From Ailanthus altissimus (lineage: Eukaryota > Streptophyta > Magnoliopsida > Sapindales > Simaroubaceae): a stretch of DNA of 64,000 nt. This document shows positions 48,000 through 60,221 of this stretch, one piece after another; positions within the stretch are counted from its first letter, which is position 1, and the number at the start of each line of letters is the position of its first letter. The position numbers were made by a program, and so were the translations under genes. Below the pieces are notes generated by a model. The model was not told the origin of the DNA. It worked only from the letters and a program-made list of their open reading frames with translations, and searched no databases. Location of the stretch: assembly GCA_946807835.1 (NCBI GenBank), contig OX327684.1, positions 10,812,501 through 10,876,500 on the forward strand, given 5' to 3'.

Positions 48000-49240
48000 C
48001 TCCTACTGGGTCACTGCAAATACTCTAGCCTAGGTACATGGCCTGCCTTGCTGCCCTCTAGATGCTCCACCTCGACCGACTCCCCTACTAAACTGGCTTG
48101 ACCCATTGGGCCCTCTGAATTAAGAACCACCTCTACTCTGTCCTCAGCCACTACTGGTCTGTCCCGGAGCTGGTGGTATATTTTTTGGCTTACTACTAGC
48201 TCCAATATTCGATCTCTCATATAATGGCCTTCTTGACCACACTTATAACAACCTGTAGTCCCCTTTCTATAATCTCCCGGATGAGCGTTGCCATATTTGT
48301 TACAGAATGAAAAACCCTTCACACTCCCTTTAGTGCTTCAAAATCTGGGTGATAGTTGTTTGACGGAAGCTTGACTTGATTGAGCTCCTTGGCTTTGTTT
48401 CTGACTGCTGAACCAAGTAGATTTCTCCTCTGTTAATGTGAATTTATTAGGTCGTCCTCGAGAACCACCTGACTAGCCTTTTTTCTGGCCTTACTATTTC
48501 AGTTTAGGAATGGCTGCCATGCTTCTTTCAATTCGAGTTACGGCTTTCACCAAAGCTCCGTACTGAGTATGAGCTGCTGACACTACGTAGGCCTTAATTC
48601 GAGGATTGAGGCCCACTGCAAACTGATTAACCTTTTGTTCATCATTATCAACTATAAATGGAACTGCATGGATGAGCTCTTAAAAATTCTTTTCATACTC
48701 TACCACGGAGAGGGAACAATGTTCTAACTTGAAAAACTATTCTATCTTCACATTTTTATAACTCTTAGGGTAAAACTTATATAGGAATTCTCTTCTGAAC
48801 AGCGCCTAAGACACCTAATCTGATTCTTTGTCTTCAAGGCCTTCCACCAACCTTTCGCCCTTTCCTTTAATAAAAATGCTGAGTATGAAACCATCTGTTC
48901 TTCAGTATATCCTATAACCTAAAAAACAATTTCATTATTCTCTAACTAGGATAGGGCTCTCTTAGGGTCTCCGGTACCATCATATGGCTTAGCGCCTAAT
49001 TTCTTGGCACGCTCAATGGATACTCCTGCCTCTCTTAGCTACTAAATCGCTGCAGCTAGCATTTATGCCATCTGAGCTACATTTATGTTTCCACCCTTTG
49101 GCTCGACAGGTTAAGATAACTTAGAAGAAGTCTGATGCATAAGAACATTTACCGACTCAGTCACATGTTCCTCTTCAGATGCAATAGCCTCCGCAGCTGC
49201 TCTTTTAGTACGTGGACCCCTTCAACGATGTATATTTTCT
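48000..49240 (-). pseudogene. gag remnant of the Tekay-like element
   Basis: The start lies near 49240-49200, next to the primer site and leader. The capsid part near 48540-48760 matches the frame at 876-1070. The open stretch 48322-48011 carries the zinc knuckle CYKCGQEGHYMRDR, in which the last Cys has become Arg, followed by an Arg/Gly-poor linker up to the protease. Many stops are present in the N-terminal half. Confidence 0.8.
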
Positions 49241-49370
49241 ATAGATTTTAATAATAAAAATGGTTATCTAATACATAAAATTTAATTTAACAAAATTAGA
49301 AAATGCATGCACTTTCGAGAATCTCATTCTGAAAATAAACCCTTTTGTAACTGAAAACCTCAAAAACTGG

Positions 49371-49382
49371 GCTCTGATACAA
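49371..49382 (-). promoter_or_regulatory. primer binding site, initiator-Met tRNA, one mismatch
   Basis: The minus strand reads TTGTATCAGAGC. Compared with the intact site at 4459-4470 the second base is changed. It lies three bases inside the 5' LTR. Confidence 0.85.
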
Positions 49383-49385
49383 CTC

Positions 49386-52201
49386 TGACAAGACCAACCC
49401 TAAGACCCTCTACTATAGATCCCAGCGACCGTGCCGAGCCCCAGCAAAAGTTCCTCAAAGTCTGAATATCAATGCTGGAGAATTTTGCGAGGCAAACCCC
49501 TAATTAATTCTTGCTATTATTGATAAAATCCTGAATTATTTATGAAAATAATTTACCAAAATTTAAATACAAAACAGACAGAGTTTCCTCTATTTTTCAG
49601 AAAATCCAAATACAAAACCTACAAGAAAAATCTCACTTCTAATTCAAACAGCTTTCTCAACTTCCAAATAGGACCTCCAGTCCTTTCCAAGTCCAAACTA
49701 ACTCAACTCAAAATAGTTTCATTCTAATCACATAAAATTAACATATTAATGAAAAGTGAAAACTATCACTAAAATGCTTAAACCACTTCTTAATTGTTCA
49801 AACATATTTACAATATGCACAGATATTGTATCTACTATGTAGTAAATCAAAAAGTGCTGCTTAGCACATTTACATTTATAAAATGTTCTTTAGATTTGGC
49901 CAACTAATCAGCAGTAGGAGAATCAACAACTTGCGTACCGAGGTCTGCACTTGTAAATGGGGTTTAGAAAACAAAAATACAAAATGAATGAGCTAAAGGA
50001 GCTCAGAGAGTGCATTTAATATTTTCGATAAAAAAAAAATTTTGCATAGATAGTAAATACTGAAAAACTGCATAAAACATGCTTCAAAAGCTATTATAAA
50101 ACAATAAAACTGCTTTTAATTATCATATGCTGATAAAATCCTGCCGAGCGATTTTTATCAATAATTTCTATAAACAATTGCAAGAATCTGTAAAACATGG
50201 TAGCTAACATGCATATATAATATATAAAACACTGATATGTGTTATATAACTCAAAAGCTGCTAAAACTCTAGTTTCTTTTTAATCTACGCCACATGGTAA
50301 CCCTAAAGCTCAATGCTCATGCAGCGACTTGACTAGCACTTTACACATGAGTAGGTCACAGGGCATCTCAACTAGCAATATCCACTGTGACATTTGAAGA
50401 TATGAGTAAGTCACGAGACATCTCAACTAGCCACATCCTCTGTGACATCTAAAGACATCTCACTGGCTATCCGGCGAAATCCTACATCGCCTACATATAG
50501 CGAGATAATACCCCATACACATAAAGCGACTCACATGACTCGACATCCTGACTCCCCGGAGTTAGTGACACACCCCCCAATACTTGCCCATGCGTACGGG
50601 ATATACCGGGGTATACCGGTCGTTGAAAACTAATTTAAAAACTTTAAAACTGTTTTTCAAACTTAACATAGAAATTCATGATTATGACAGTAGATAAAAT
50701 CTGTAAATCATATTTTAACATTTAAGATCATATGAAACATAAAATTTAAATATGCTAAAATATTTTAAACGAACGATACACAAACCAATTTTACTCACCG
50801 AATGCTTCGAGCTTAATTTGTTTCTTTGAAAAAAAATTTGCTTTTACCGCTCTCGGTTTTCTTCACCTACATGTCAGAAATGACATTTAAAACCTTTATA
50901 AATGTTACAATTCCATTTAAACTAATAAGCTCCCTAATTGGCTTTCAAAGCCCGGATGATTCCATTTTTCGATTTACATTACGAAGCCATTCAATCTTAT
51001 TTAATCTAGTTTAATTCACCATCCAAAGCCATAAAAATTGTTTAACACTTTATAAATTTGGTTAGACATAATTGCTCTTCACCTTACAAAAATGGACAAC
51101 TTGTCCCATTTTCTTCATTTTTGATTTTTTCATCAACCATATACATTTAATTTACATAAGGCACCATTTATACACAACAATTCAACCAAAACACAACTCA
51201 AGCCCTATAATCCCCTAAGTGGCCAAATTCACCTTCTCCACCAAACACACTTCTTTTCTCAATTTCTTGTTCCAATAGCATCTAAATCAAGCTAATTTAA
51301 TTCTAATTCCCTAATTACATCCAATTGAAGTTTCTACATCAAAGTCACCCAAAACCCTAATTCTTACCTTATTAATTTCTTCAATTTGATGAGTCCTTTA
51401 AGCTCCACACATGAATTCAACTCAATCGAAATGAAGAATTCATACAAGAACATTAATTAAAACCATGATGGAAAATTCATCCTTCACCATTATCAAATAG
51501 TGCTTTTCTTACCTTTTTTCCTTGAATTCTCACTATTTGAAGCTTCAATTGATCTTAGGAACTTGTATTTGGCTTTATTTTAGCTTGATCAAGCATGGAA
51601 ACATCATGAAATAACTTGGATACTGTAGCAGTGTCTCCCCTCTCTTGGCCGAATTCTCTCTTGTTTTGCTCTAATATGTTTTGTTTTTCACTTCATCAAA
51701 ATGCTATACACTTCCGCTTAATATAGTCCCCTCTTAAGTGTCCAATTTTCCCCTCAAGTAATTCTAAATTTCTAAATTGCCATTGGTTAGAAATATAAAC
51801 ATTTAATTAGTTTCTTTGTAACTATTTAGTTAGAATAGTCAAGGGAACTAACTAGACTTCCAACTTGGCAATCCATGAACGTATCTCTAATTGGTCCATT
51901 TTATAAGACATGAATTATGTTTCTTAACAAAGGTTTGTTCCATCCATAACACTTATATGAAAATTCATGTGTTAAATTAAAATTTCCTTTTCCAAGCCAT
52001 TAGAAAAAAATTCCTAAAATATTCCATGACCGTCCAACACCTCTACCGAATGTGAAATAACCAAATTAGGTCTAATACCTCTCACGCGCACCATAAAAAA
52101 ATAATTTCTAAATCGGTTAAAATCGAATAACCTTACGGTGTCTTCATCGCTATAAACCGAAATCTATATATCTATACTATTAATAAGGATTTGATATTAC
52201 A
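49386..52201 (-). repeat. 5' LTR (right) of the Tekay-like element
   Basis: It runs from TGACAAGACCAACCC to TTGATATTACA (2816 bp), adjacent to the primer binding site. It aligns along its length with 41767-44564 with many transitions and a few small indels. No gene is visible. Confidence 0.92.
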
Positions 52202-52707
52202 ATTCCTTGCTCTTACGGTTTAATATTCATGTGTGTTTAATTTCTTTGAACTATGGGCAATATGAGAAAGATGAAACTTATTCTCTCCTCCTATGGCTAA
52301 AACCAAATCACAACCACCATTCACTAAAACAACAAAAAAGTCATTCAAAGGTAATAAAAACAAAAACATGAACTAGAAGAGCTTGGTGGGCGAGAAAGAT
52401 CCTTAGTTAGCCTAGAGTGCCAAATTATCCCAAGAAAATAACTCTCTATAAAGACCACTGTGAGCACGAGCTACTTTAACTCGGTTCTTTTCCTCCTTAG
52501 AAAAATGGGATTTTGAAGACCAAAATGTAGCTGAAAAGAAAAAAAAGAGTCATCAATGGGAAAAATAAAAGAAGCAGCATCTCTACTATCACAAAAAAAA
52601 ACAAGAATAGATGAATAACCTATCCTCGTGAAGATACAAGGGCATGATTGAAGACCATACGAACCTTCATAAACTTGCCCCCATTCTCCTCCAATAAACA
52701 ATAGAGG
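52202..52707. other. unassigned sequence between elements
   Basis: This is expected to be the continuation of the Athila-like right LTR if the Tekay-like element inserted cleanly, but I see no match to the end blocks of the other Athila-type LTRs. The minus-strand frame at 52471-52701 (76 codons, Phe-rich) has no recognisable domain. Confidence 0.35.
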
Positions 52708-53479
52708 TGTTCTGTAAATATACTATGAGTAGGATAAGTGTGTACATTTTAATTATTTAATTTTTCACGTCTCATGCAAAATATAGGTAACAAAATACAA
52801 AATACATATCTTATTACATTAATGAGATAAAAAGAGAGCTCACCCTTGAAGCATGCTTTCAACAATTCTAGTCGAGGACGTGGTGAGATTCCTTGAGCTA
52901 GAATAATAGCTTTATTTCTCAACAGGATTTGTTGTTGAAGCATCTTTTGCGTCCTATATCTCTCGGCTAATTCACTAACTATTAGTGTATATTAGTAACT
53001 CTTACTAAACTTGCTATCTAACTTGATTTGGTCATTTGAACAAGGCTCCTTTATAGTCTTTAATGCCGCCCATCTTGCCAATTAAAACATAATTAGTGTC
53101 CTAATTTGTTAAGAATGACAGGGCCTTAATTTTGGCCACTTCATGCTAACAAATTAAGGTTTGTGGCATATTGTATTAGCTGGCCGAATACAAGGAAAAT
53201 TGGTGGCCAAAAATGCTTCTTAAAGCATTAGTTAATGGCCACCTTATGCTTGCACAAAAGCATAACAAAGCTTTTTTATTTTTTTTCAGTGGCTGAATTG
53301 TTTGAAGTATGACAAGGCTTCATGCTTTCAAATGGCCATATATAATTGCCACCACATGCTTCCATATTAAGCAAAACAATGTTTCATGCTTTGGTAAGTT
53401 TTCAGATGGTGTCCAATTGCTTGCTAATTAATTGTCATGTGTTATGCCATTACAAGACATTAGCATGACATATGGCAAC
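52708..53479 (-). repeat. older copia-type LTR, left part
   Basis: It starts TGTTCTGTAAATATAC and contains GAGCTCACCCTTGAAGC (about 52837) and GTGGTGAGATTCC, in the order seen in the young copia LTR (53739-53790) but strongly diverged. From about 53100 on it holds repeated TGGCCAC/CATGCTT words. It is interrupted at 53479 by the young element and resumes at 63436. Confidence 0.65.
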
Positions 53480-55733
53480 TGTTGTGTGATATGGTGTGTG
53501 ATGTGTATAGATGTGTATAATTTCAAAAATTAAATACGCAACGGAAGCATTCATACATATTAAATAATATGTAACATATTCAATCATGTATGATCATTCA
53601 AGTACATATATATATCTCATATATATATTTCATGCATGATATAAAATGAATAACAAATAAATAACCTACCCGCATATGAAGGTAGCTTTACAAATCTTCA
53701 AGAACTCCAAGCTTCAATTTTGTTGAGCTCACCTTGAAGTGTTCCCTTGCACAATTCTAGTTCACAACTAAATCCGGTGGGATTGTGAAGCTAGAATGGC
53801 AACCTTGAATTTCCAGCAAATGATTGTTTTAACACTTAAAACAATTTATCCTTATGATTATTACCAAGAGATGAGAAGAATTGGGTATTTTCTATAGTTC
53901 TTTACAACTCTATATGTTGTAGCTTGGTAAGCCTTTGCATTTTCTCTCAACACTTTGAGAAAAACACTTAGGAAAAGCTCTCAATTCTCTCTCTTTTCTC
54001 CTAGAACGAATTTCACTCTATCTTACACACATTGAACTCTTTCAATTCTTTCTTAAGTGCAAAGAATGATTTCTCTTAGTGCTCCACCACCACTTAACCA
54101 TGTTTGCCATTACAAACATTAATCTATCATATTTTTCACTCACCAATTTGATTCAACCAATTGAATCAATTTCTAGAGAGTAAATGGCATTTAATCAATG
54201 TTAAGTGGTTTTACCACTTCCTTAGTGCATCATTTAAGAATTACAAAGTGGTAAACTTTCCTTATTATTAATAACAAGTGCATTCTCCATTAGTAAATGG
54301 TGTTTGCCACTTATTCCAATTAATAATAAAAATTTGATTAATATATAAAATATTAATAATTCAAAACTATTTTGATTATTTACATTTACCATATATGTAT
54401 TTACCAAGTAAGGTAAATAGGTAAATACATGGTAAATAATTTATGGAGCAAGATTATGTCACTTGTCAATTTCTTATTAGTTAACAACTCTTGTAAACCA
54501 ATAATGTGTTTTACCTTCAATTATTGACAAGTGAATAATAAAAGGAACTTAGAAACATTTTTCATTTTGCTGAAAATTGTTGGATTAATTATTCAATCCA
54601 ATTCGCCGCCCCAGTGCACAACGAGTACACTTCATATTGTGAGACTCTCTAGGTCCATGCTCGATTTGTCATATGAAACTATTTCACACGTCCGTGAACA
54701 ATGTCCCACACACATGTTACAGATATTACAAAACGGCGCATTAGACCATACAAGTTGAGGATATAACATATTTGTATAATCCTTCCATCATAAATATCCT
54801 AGAAGAGCGGAGATATAGATCAACACCGTCAAGTCTCCATGTGCTCAACTATAAACTTATCTCTAGATTTGTATTTCAATAAATAATATCCGTAAACACT
54901 TTCACGATATTATTTTCCCAAGAAATTCTTGGATGTCTGCTTATGGCCATAAGACTTTCTGAAATACAATCTTAGAGTTACATGATATTTTACTCATCCA
55001 ATTGAGTTGATGGATCCCATATCTGTACACACCGGACTCCATGAGCATCGGACCATACCCAGCGACACCCAGCGGTCAGACCATGAAAGGTATCTGACAT
55101 GTGTGGAACCAAAGTATGATGGATCACTCACAAGTCCACCGTGGCACTCAGGTCTAAGGACCACGAATACTACTCAACTCGAAAGATCCTCTATTGACGG
55201 CTTTATGGGATGTCTATTGGAGATCTTTGTGAGTCTGTTCAATATTCAGTCCTTACTGAATACTTGTATCTCTATACGAGTTTCCACTAAACTCATGGTC
55301 TGCTAAGACTAACCATCTGGACTATCTAGATATAGACATACACTGATCTATATATATATTAAGATCTTCACTAGCAGACCCGCATTAGTGAAGATAGATC
55401 AGGAACATTAAATTTAAGAACATATTTGCATAACAGCATTTCTTAGCACCATTTGCAACCCATTGCAACTATGTCATTATTAATATATTCTTAGGTCTTT
55501 GTCCCATTTCAGACAAGGCTCTAACTCTTTAGATTTTACTAACTCTTAAGTCTGATCTAAACTCCTTTAGATCAGATCTGAACTCGTTCAGATCATACAA
55601 TGTCTAAAACGTTACAAGCATCTTACCATATTTATAAATAAAATAATTAGTGATATATTGAAATCATAAATGTATAAACATAAAGCAAATATTTATACAT
55701 AAAAGGGATGGCACGTAAGCACAAATCCCAACA
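53480..55733 (-). repeat. 3' LTR (left) of the copia element
   Basis: It runs from TGTTGTGTGATATGG to AAATCCCAACA on the plus strand. The frames at 54531-54758 and 55007-55306 recur almost unchanged in the other LTR (62233-62460 and 62709-63008) and are LTR sequence, not genes. The blocks around 54600-55200 are the part best conserved in the solo LTRs at 17326, 33467 and 35190. Confidence 0.95.
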
Positions 55734-55743
55734 ACTCCCACTT
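55734..55743 (-). promoter_or_regulatory. polypurine tract of the copia element
   Basis: The minus strand reads AAGTGGGAGT immediately before the 3' LTR, the position for plus-strand priming. Confidence 0.82.
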
Positions 55744-55746
55744 GCT

Positions 55747-56856
55747 TTAGTGCCATTCATGATGGTATCTTATACCCATTGACTCCTCATGTCTTTCAAA
55801 TATTTTTGGAGTTAAGGCCTTAGTAAGTGGGTCCGCTACATTATTCATAGAGTCTACTCTACGAACTATTACATCTCCTCTAGCCAAGATTTCTCTTATG
55901 ATATGGTATTTTCTTTCCACATGCTTAGACTTTTGGTGTGCTCTTGGCTCTTTTGCTTGTGCAATGGCTCCATTTTTATCGCAGAACAATGGTATAGGAT
56001 CCATTGAACTCGAAACTATTCCAAGTTCAGCGATAAACTTGCGTATCCAAACCGCTTCTTTTGCTGCTTCTGATGCTGCAATATATTCTGCCTCTGTTGT
56101 GGAATCAGCGGTTGATGACTGTTTGTTACTCTTCCAACTGACTGCAGCACCATTGAGAATGAATACATATCCAGATGTAGACTTTCTATCATCTAGATCA
56201 GATTGAAAATCTGAATCTGTGTATCCTCTCAACACTAGGTCATTTTCTCCATAAATCAAAAACTTGTCCTTAGTACCCTTAAGATATTTTAGGACATGTT
56301 TCACTGCCATCCAATGGCCTTCGCCTGGATCAGACTGATAGCGGCTTGTAACACTTACAGCCATACTGATATTAGGTATCGTACACATCATGGCATACAT
56401 CAGACTTCCCACAGCTGATGCATAAGGTATACTAGACATTCTAACCTTTTCATCTTCACTCTGAGGACACATTTTCCTCGAAAGATGAATGCCATGTCTA
56501 AAAGGTATGTTAACTGTCTTACAGTTACTGAAACTATACCTTTCCAAGACACTATCTATGTACGATGATTGGGAGAGTCCTATAAGCCTTCTAGTTCTAT
56601 CTCTATAAAGCTTTATACCTAGTATATAGAAAGCCTCTCCCAAATCCTTCATGGAGAAATTCTTACTTAGGTAACTTTTGACTGATTGCAACATACCAAT
56701 ATCGTTTCCGATAATGAGTATGTCATCCACATATAGAACCAAGAAGACTACCATACTCCCACTACTCTTTTTATACACACATGATTCTTCTTCATTCTTG
56801 ATGAAACCAAACCCTCTGATTACCTCATCAAAACGAAGATTCCAGCTTCGGGAAGC
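55747..56856 (-). pseudogene. copia pol, RT C-terminal part and RNase H
   Basis: The open stretch (343 codons from 56778) begins MYKKSSGSMVVFLVLYVDDILIIG and so includes the intact catalytic YVDD. Then follow the RT thumb, the MCTIPNISMAVSVTSRYQSDP block typical of copia, and RNase H with GYTDSDFQSD, KSTSGYVFILNG, STTEAEYIAA and the final VDPLTKAL region to the stop at 55747. The frame is continuous with the upstream part except for the TAA at 56857-56859. The residues 56778-56856 are in frame but lack a start. All acidic RNase H positions that I can place are present. Confidence 0.93.
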
Positions 56857-58254
56857 TTAATTAAGTCCATAGATAGACTTCTTCAGTTTACATATTAGAC
56901 CAGAAGTTTGGCTGGATGTAAAACCTTTGGGTTGTTCCATATAGATTTCTTCCTCAAGATATCCATTTAAGAACGCTGTTTTCACATCCATTTGCCAAAT
57001 TTCATAGTCATAATATGCAGCAATTGCTAGTAAAATCTGAATTGACTTAAGCATCGCTACTGGTGAGAAGGTTTCCTCATAGTCGATCCCAGATCGTTGA
57101 GTATAACCTTTCGCCACCAATCGGGCTTTGAAAGTCTCCACTTTCCCATCGAGCCCACGCTTCCGCTTGTAGATCCATTTACAACCGATAGGAACAATTC
57201 CTTCAGGAAGCTCAACCAAGTCCCAGACTTGATTGTGATGCATAGAGTCAATTTCAGATTTCATGGCCTCTTGCCATTTTCCCGAATCGATGTCCAACAT
57301 CGCCTCTTTGTAAGTTGAAGGATCATTTTCTTCAATCAAGAAAACATCAAGAGCACATTTAGATATGGAACCATACCTTTCAGGTGGCCTTGATATCCTT
57401 TCTGACTTACGTGGAGGGTGTGTCAAAGGTATTCTGCTTGATTGAGCCTGAAGTTCCATTGTTGGTTCATTTTCATTCTGATTGAGTTCATCTAACTCAA
57501 TCTTTCTACAATCTCCACGATTCAGAAGAAACTTTTTCTCTAGAAAAGTGGCATAACGAGATACAAACATGTTTCGTTCCTCTGGATCATAGAATTGGTA
57601 TCCCATTGAATTCTTGGGATATCCAATGAACCTGTACTTGTAACCTTTAGGTGCAAGTTTATCCTGTTGCGTAACTTTTACGTATGCAGGACAACCCCAA
57701 ATCTTAACATATTTAAGACTTGGTTTCCTTCCAGTCCATATCGCATGTGGAGTGGATGGAATGGCTTTTGATGGAACTCTATTCAATAAATGAGCAGCAG
57801 TTTCTAGTGCATATCCCCACAGATATTCAGGGAGATCAGTGAAGCTCATCATCGATCGAACCATATCCAATAAAGTCCGATTCCTCCTCTCCGAAACACC
57901 ATTATGTTGTGGAGTACCTGGAGGACTATACTGAGCGAGAATCCCATTCTCCTTTAAATAATATGAAAATTCACTGCTCATGTATTCACCCCCTCGATCT
58001 GATCTAAGGCATTTGATATACATTCCGATTTGTTTCTCTACTTCATTTCGAAACTCTTTGAACTTTTCAAAAGTTTCTGACTTGTGTTTGATAAGAAACA
58101 CATATCCATATCGTGACAGATCATCGATAAAGATAACAAAGTATCGAAAACCACCCATAGCAGTGTGATTCATTAGACCACATACATCACTATGTATTAG
58201 TTCCAATAAATTAGTGGCACGGTGTCCAACACCAATAAATAGAGCCTTGGTCAT
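56857..58254 (-). pseudogene. copia pol, integrase core and RT N-terminal part
   Basis: This is a 465-codon open stretch. Integrase core: LELIHSDVCGLM (first Asp), IKCLRSDRGGEYMS (second Asp) and NGVSERRNRTLLDM (Glu), so the D,D,E set is intact, followed by WGCPAYVKV and the C-terminal part. RT starts near 57290 with WQEAMKSEIDSM, then CKWIYKRKRGLDGKVE, ARLVAKGYTQ and MDVKTAFLNGYLEEEIYM with the first RT Asp. It ends at KKSIYGLN followed by TAA (56857-56859), a nonsense codon in mid-RT. The frame is shifted against the preceding stretch (58251-58970). Confidence 0.94.
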
Positions 58255-58970
58255 TTTGCCTTGAATAAAGATTCACAAACTGGATATGATTCTATGGTCA
58301 GATCAGGTATCCGACCATCCTTAACCAGACGGGATAGGCGTCTTACCCCTAGATGACCTAATCTCATATGCCACAATTCTGTATCATTTAAAGTTCCCGC
58401 ACTATTTTTAGCATTCACTTGTACATTCATGACATTTCCTGTTGTATCTAATATGTAATGCCCATTTATCAACTGACATTCAGCTAACAAAACATTATTC
58501 AAATCATACAAGCATAAGGAACGATTTCTAACACGCATATGATATCCTTCATTGTCCAATACAGGAATTGAAATAATTTGCCGGATAATGTTTGGCACAT
58601 AATAACAATTATTCAATACAACAATTTTATTACATGGAAGCATCAAATTGAAACATCCAATAGCCTCGACCTGTAGGAAATCTCCATTTCCAACACGAAG
58701 CTGTACTTCTCCTGGTTGTAACTTTTTAACTTCCTTCAGACCCTGCAACACATTGCAGATGTGAAAAGGACAAGCGGTATCTAATACCCAACCAAAGCTA
58801 GCATCAAATACTAAGGAAATATCAATAAAAGGCAAGTGTATACCTGATGGTGTCTTCTTAATCATGGCAAGGTACTTTGGGCAGTTTCGCTTCCAATGCC
58901 CATCCTCACTGCAATGGAAACATTTTCCACTTGCTTTGTTCTTTCGTGGGTGCTTGGATATGTATTGCTT
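58251..58970 (-). pseudogene. copia gag zinc knuckle, protease and integrase zinc domain
   Basis: Reading on from the TGA at 58971, the frame passes KCFHCSEDGHWKRNC (58918-58874), a complete CCHC knuckle. The protease active site is WVLDTACPFHIC near 58780, where Gly of the D-T-G motif is Ala, probably inactivating. The integrase zinc domain is LWHMRLGHLGVRRL near 58355-58395, then VCESLFKAK and a stop. The second Cys of the expected CxxC is lost where a small deletion near 58265-58275 shifts the frame. The annotated ATG at 58865 is internal to gag-pol. Confidence 0.9.
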
Positions 58971-59687
58971 TCAAGGACCCATTCTAGGTGCATGCATTAC
59001 TTTCCGTTTATTCTTTCCTTTGGACTTCTTAGAAGTCCTTCGGGTAGATGATGAAGCACCCTGAACATAGAGGACCGAGCCCCCTTTGTTCATGTCCTCC
59101 TGAGCAGTTATTAGTATGTTATGCAGTTCAGCATAAGTAGGAGTCAATCCTTGCATATTGTAATTCATTATGAACGGTGCAAATGACCCTAGAAGTGATT
59201 GGAGAATCAAGCTATTCCCCAATCCATTGCTCAGTATGAGATCCATGGTCTCTAGTCTCTCAATGTATGAAATCATTTTGAGGACATGAGGACTTACTGG
59301 ACTGCCCTCGGGTAGTTTAGCTTGAAAAAGCGATTTGGCAACCCTATACATTTCAAATTGAGGTTGGTCAACAAATAACTCTTTCAGGTGGAGCATGATA
59401 CTCCCAGCATTGTCCATGTGGACATGCTCCCTTTGGAGCTCCGTAGACATAGACCCGAGAATGTACGATTTGACTTTTAAATCGTCATCCAACCATTTCC
59501 GATATGTCTCCTTTTCTTCTGGGGAAGCATTATCAGAAATAGCTTGTGGCATGCGCTGATCAATAACATATCCAAGCTTTTCAGAATCTAGAACTATTCT
59601 GAGATTCATAAGCCAATTAGCATAATTTTCTGCACCTTTTAGTTGGTGCGCATCAAGGATGCGAGCTAAAGTGTTGTTTGAAGCCAT
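58971..59687 (-). pseudogene. copia gag, capsid part, ended by a premature TGA
   Basis: The ATG at 59687-59685 starts MASNNTLARILDAHQLKGAE, followed by YANWLMNLRIVLDSEKLGYV, KSYILGSMSTELQREHVH and the coiled C-terminal part ending RKVMHAPRMGP. These are the hallmarks of copia gag (UBN2/gag_pre-integrase group). TGA at 58973-58971 cuts it before the zinc knuckle. The next frame continues without shift (59687 to 58865 is a multiple of three), so this is a single nonsense codon and not a frameshift. A non-ATG start a few codons upstream is possible but unnecessary. Confidence 0.92.
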
Positions 59688-59750
59688 TTGATCTTCACAA
59701 GACAAAAGAAAAAGATGTTAGCGGAATATTTCAATCACTAATAAATAACG

Positions 59751-59794
59751 TTTTAGATTATGGGTATAACAGTTATACAATTTTTAATCTAAAA
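59751..59794. repeat. hairpin with a 10-bp perfect outer stem
   Basis: TTTTAGATTA (59751-59760) pairs with TAATCTAAAA (59785-59794). Inside, GTATAAC (59764-59770) pairs with GTTATAC (59772-59778). It lies about 65 bases upstream of the gag ATG. Confidence 0.7.
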
Positions 59795-59888
59795 ACGCCC
59801 TCCCACTATTTTACGTAATCCCTTTAACCTCTCAAACGGGAAAACGATAGTTTAAGAATTCTTTAAACTATATAGTGAAAAGTGGATC

Positions 59889-60221
59889 CCTTTGGCATTT
59901 ACTTCAGCCGCACACTATAGCGATCTAGGCCTTAGTAAACCCAAAAGGTAGACAACTCTTATCAATTGCATCTCATGCAACTCTTAACACTTGATCCTAA
60001 ACACATCTTATCCGCACACTTTAGCGATCTAGGATAAGTGTATTCCAGATTTACTTATCAATCATTAAATATATGTTATTGTTATTAACCGCACACTTTA
60101 GCAATCTAGGGTAATACTTTAACATATATTTATCACATATAATGTTTAAACGATATAGCCCAAGTCACACTAATCAATCCCTCACACTTTAGCGATCTTG
60201 GAAAAGAATCGAAGTGACTTG
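59889..60221. repeat. array of four stem-loops with a conserved loop motif
   Basis: The motif CACACTTTAGCGATCT with flanking CC/CCG and AGG (22-23 bases) occurs at 59908-59929, 60012-60033, 60089-60110 and 60179-60201 with one to four changes. Each copy is flanked by arms that pair with each other but differ between copies: CCTTTGGCATTTACT with AGTAAACCCAAAAGG; ACACATCTTAT with ATAAGTGT; ATATATGTTATTG.. with ..CTTTAACATATAT; CAAGTCAC with GTGACTTG. Different stems with a conserved loop point to a selected structure, probably in the RNA. Confidence 0.7.

Larger units (their letters stand above)
41767..52201 (-). mobile_element. full-length Tekay/Del-like Ty3/gypsy retrotransposon
   Basis: It has LTR 41767-44564, polypurine tract, pol, gag, initiator-Met primer site and LTR 49386-52201, all on the minus strand, about 10.4 kb. 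Domain order from right to left is gag, protease, RT, RNase H, integrase, chromodomain, as expected for Tekay/Del. The flanks GTTCT and ATTCC are at best a decayed TSD. The LTRs are similar in length (2798 and 2816 bp) but clearly more diverged than those of the copia element, and pol carries many stops, so the insertion is older. It lies in the right LTR of the Athila-like element. Confidence 0.92.

Noticed and set aside
52471..52701. 76-codon minus-strand frame in the unassigned stretch
   Set aside because: No recognisable domain and no support from a relative in the window; left unassigned instead of called a gene.
55007..55306. Frames 54531-54758 and 55007-55306 and their copies at 62233-62460 and 62709-63008, conserved between two places
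   Set aside because: The conservation is only that of the two LTRs of one young element; no domain, and related LTRs do not keep the frame open.
59908..60201. CRISPR-like array (four repeats of about 22 bases with variable spacers)
   Set aside because: Plant retrotransposon context, unequal spacing, and spacers that form stems with each other; no cas genes.
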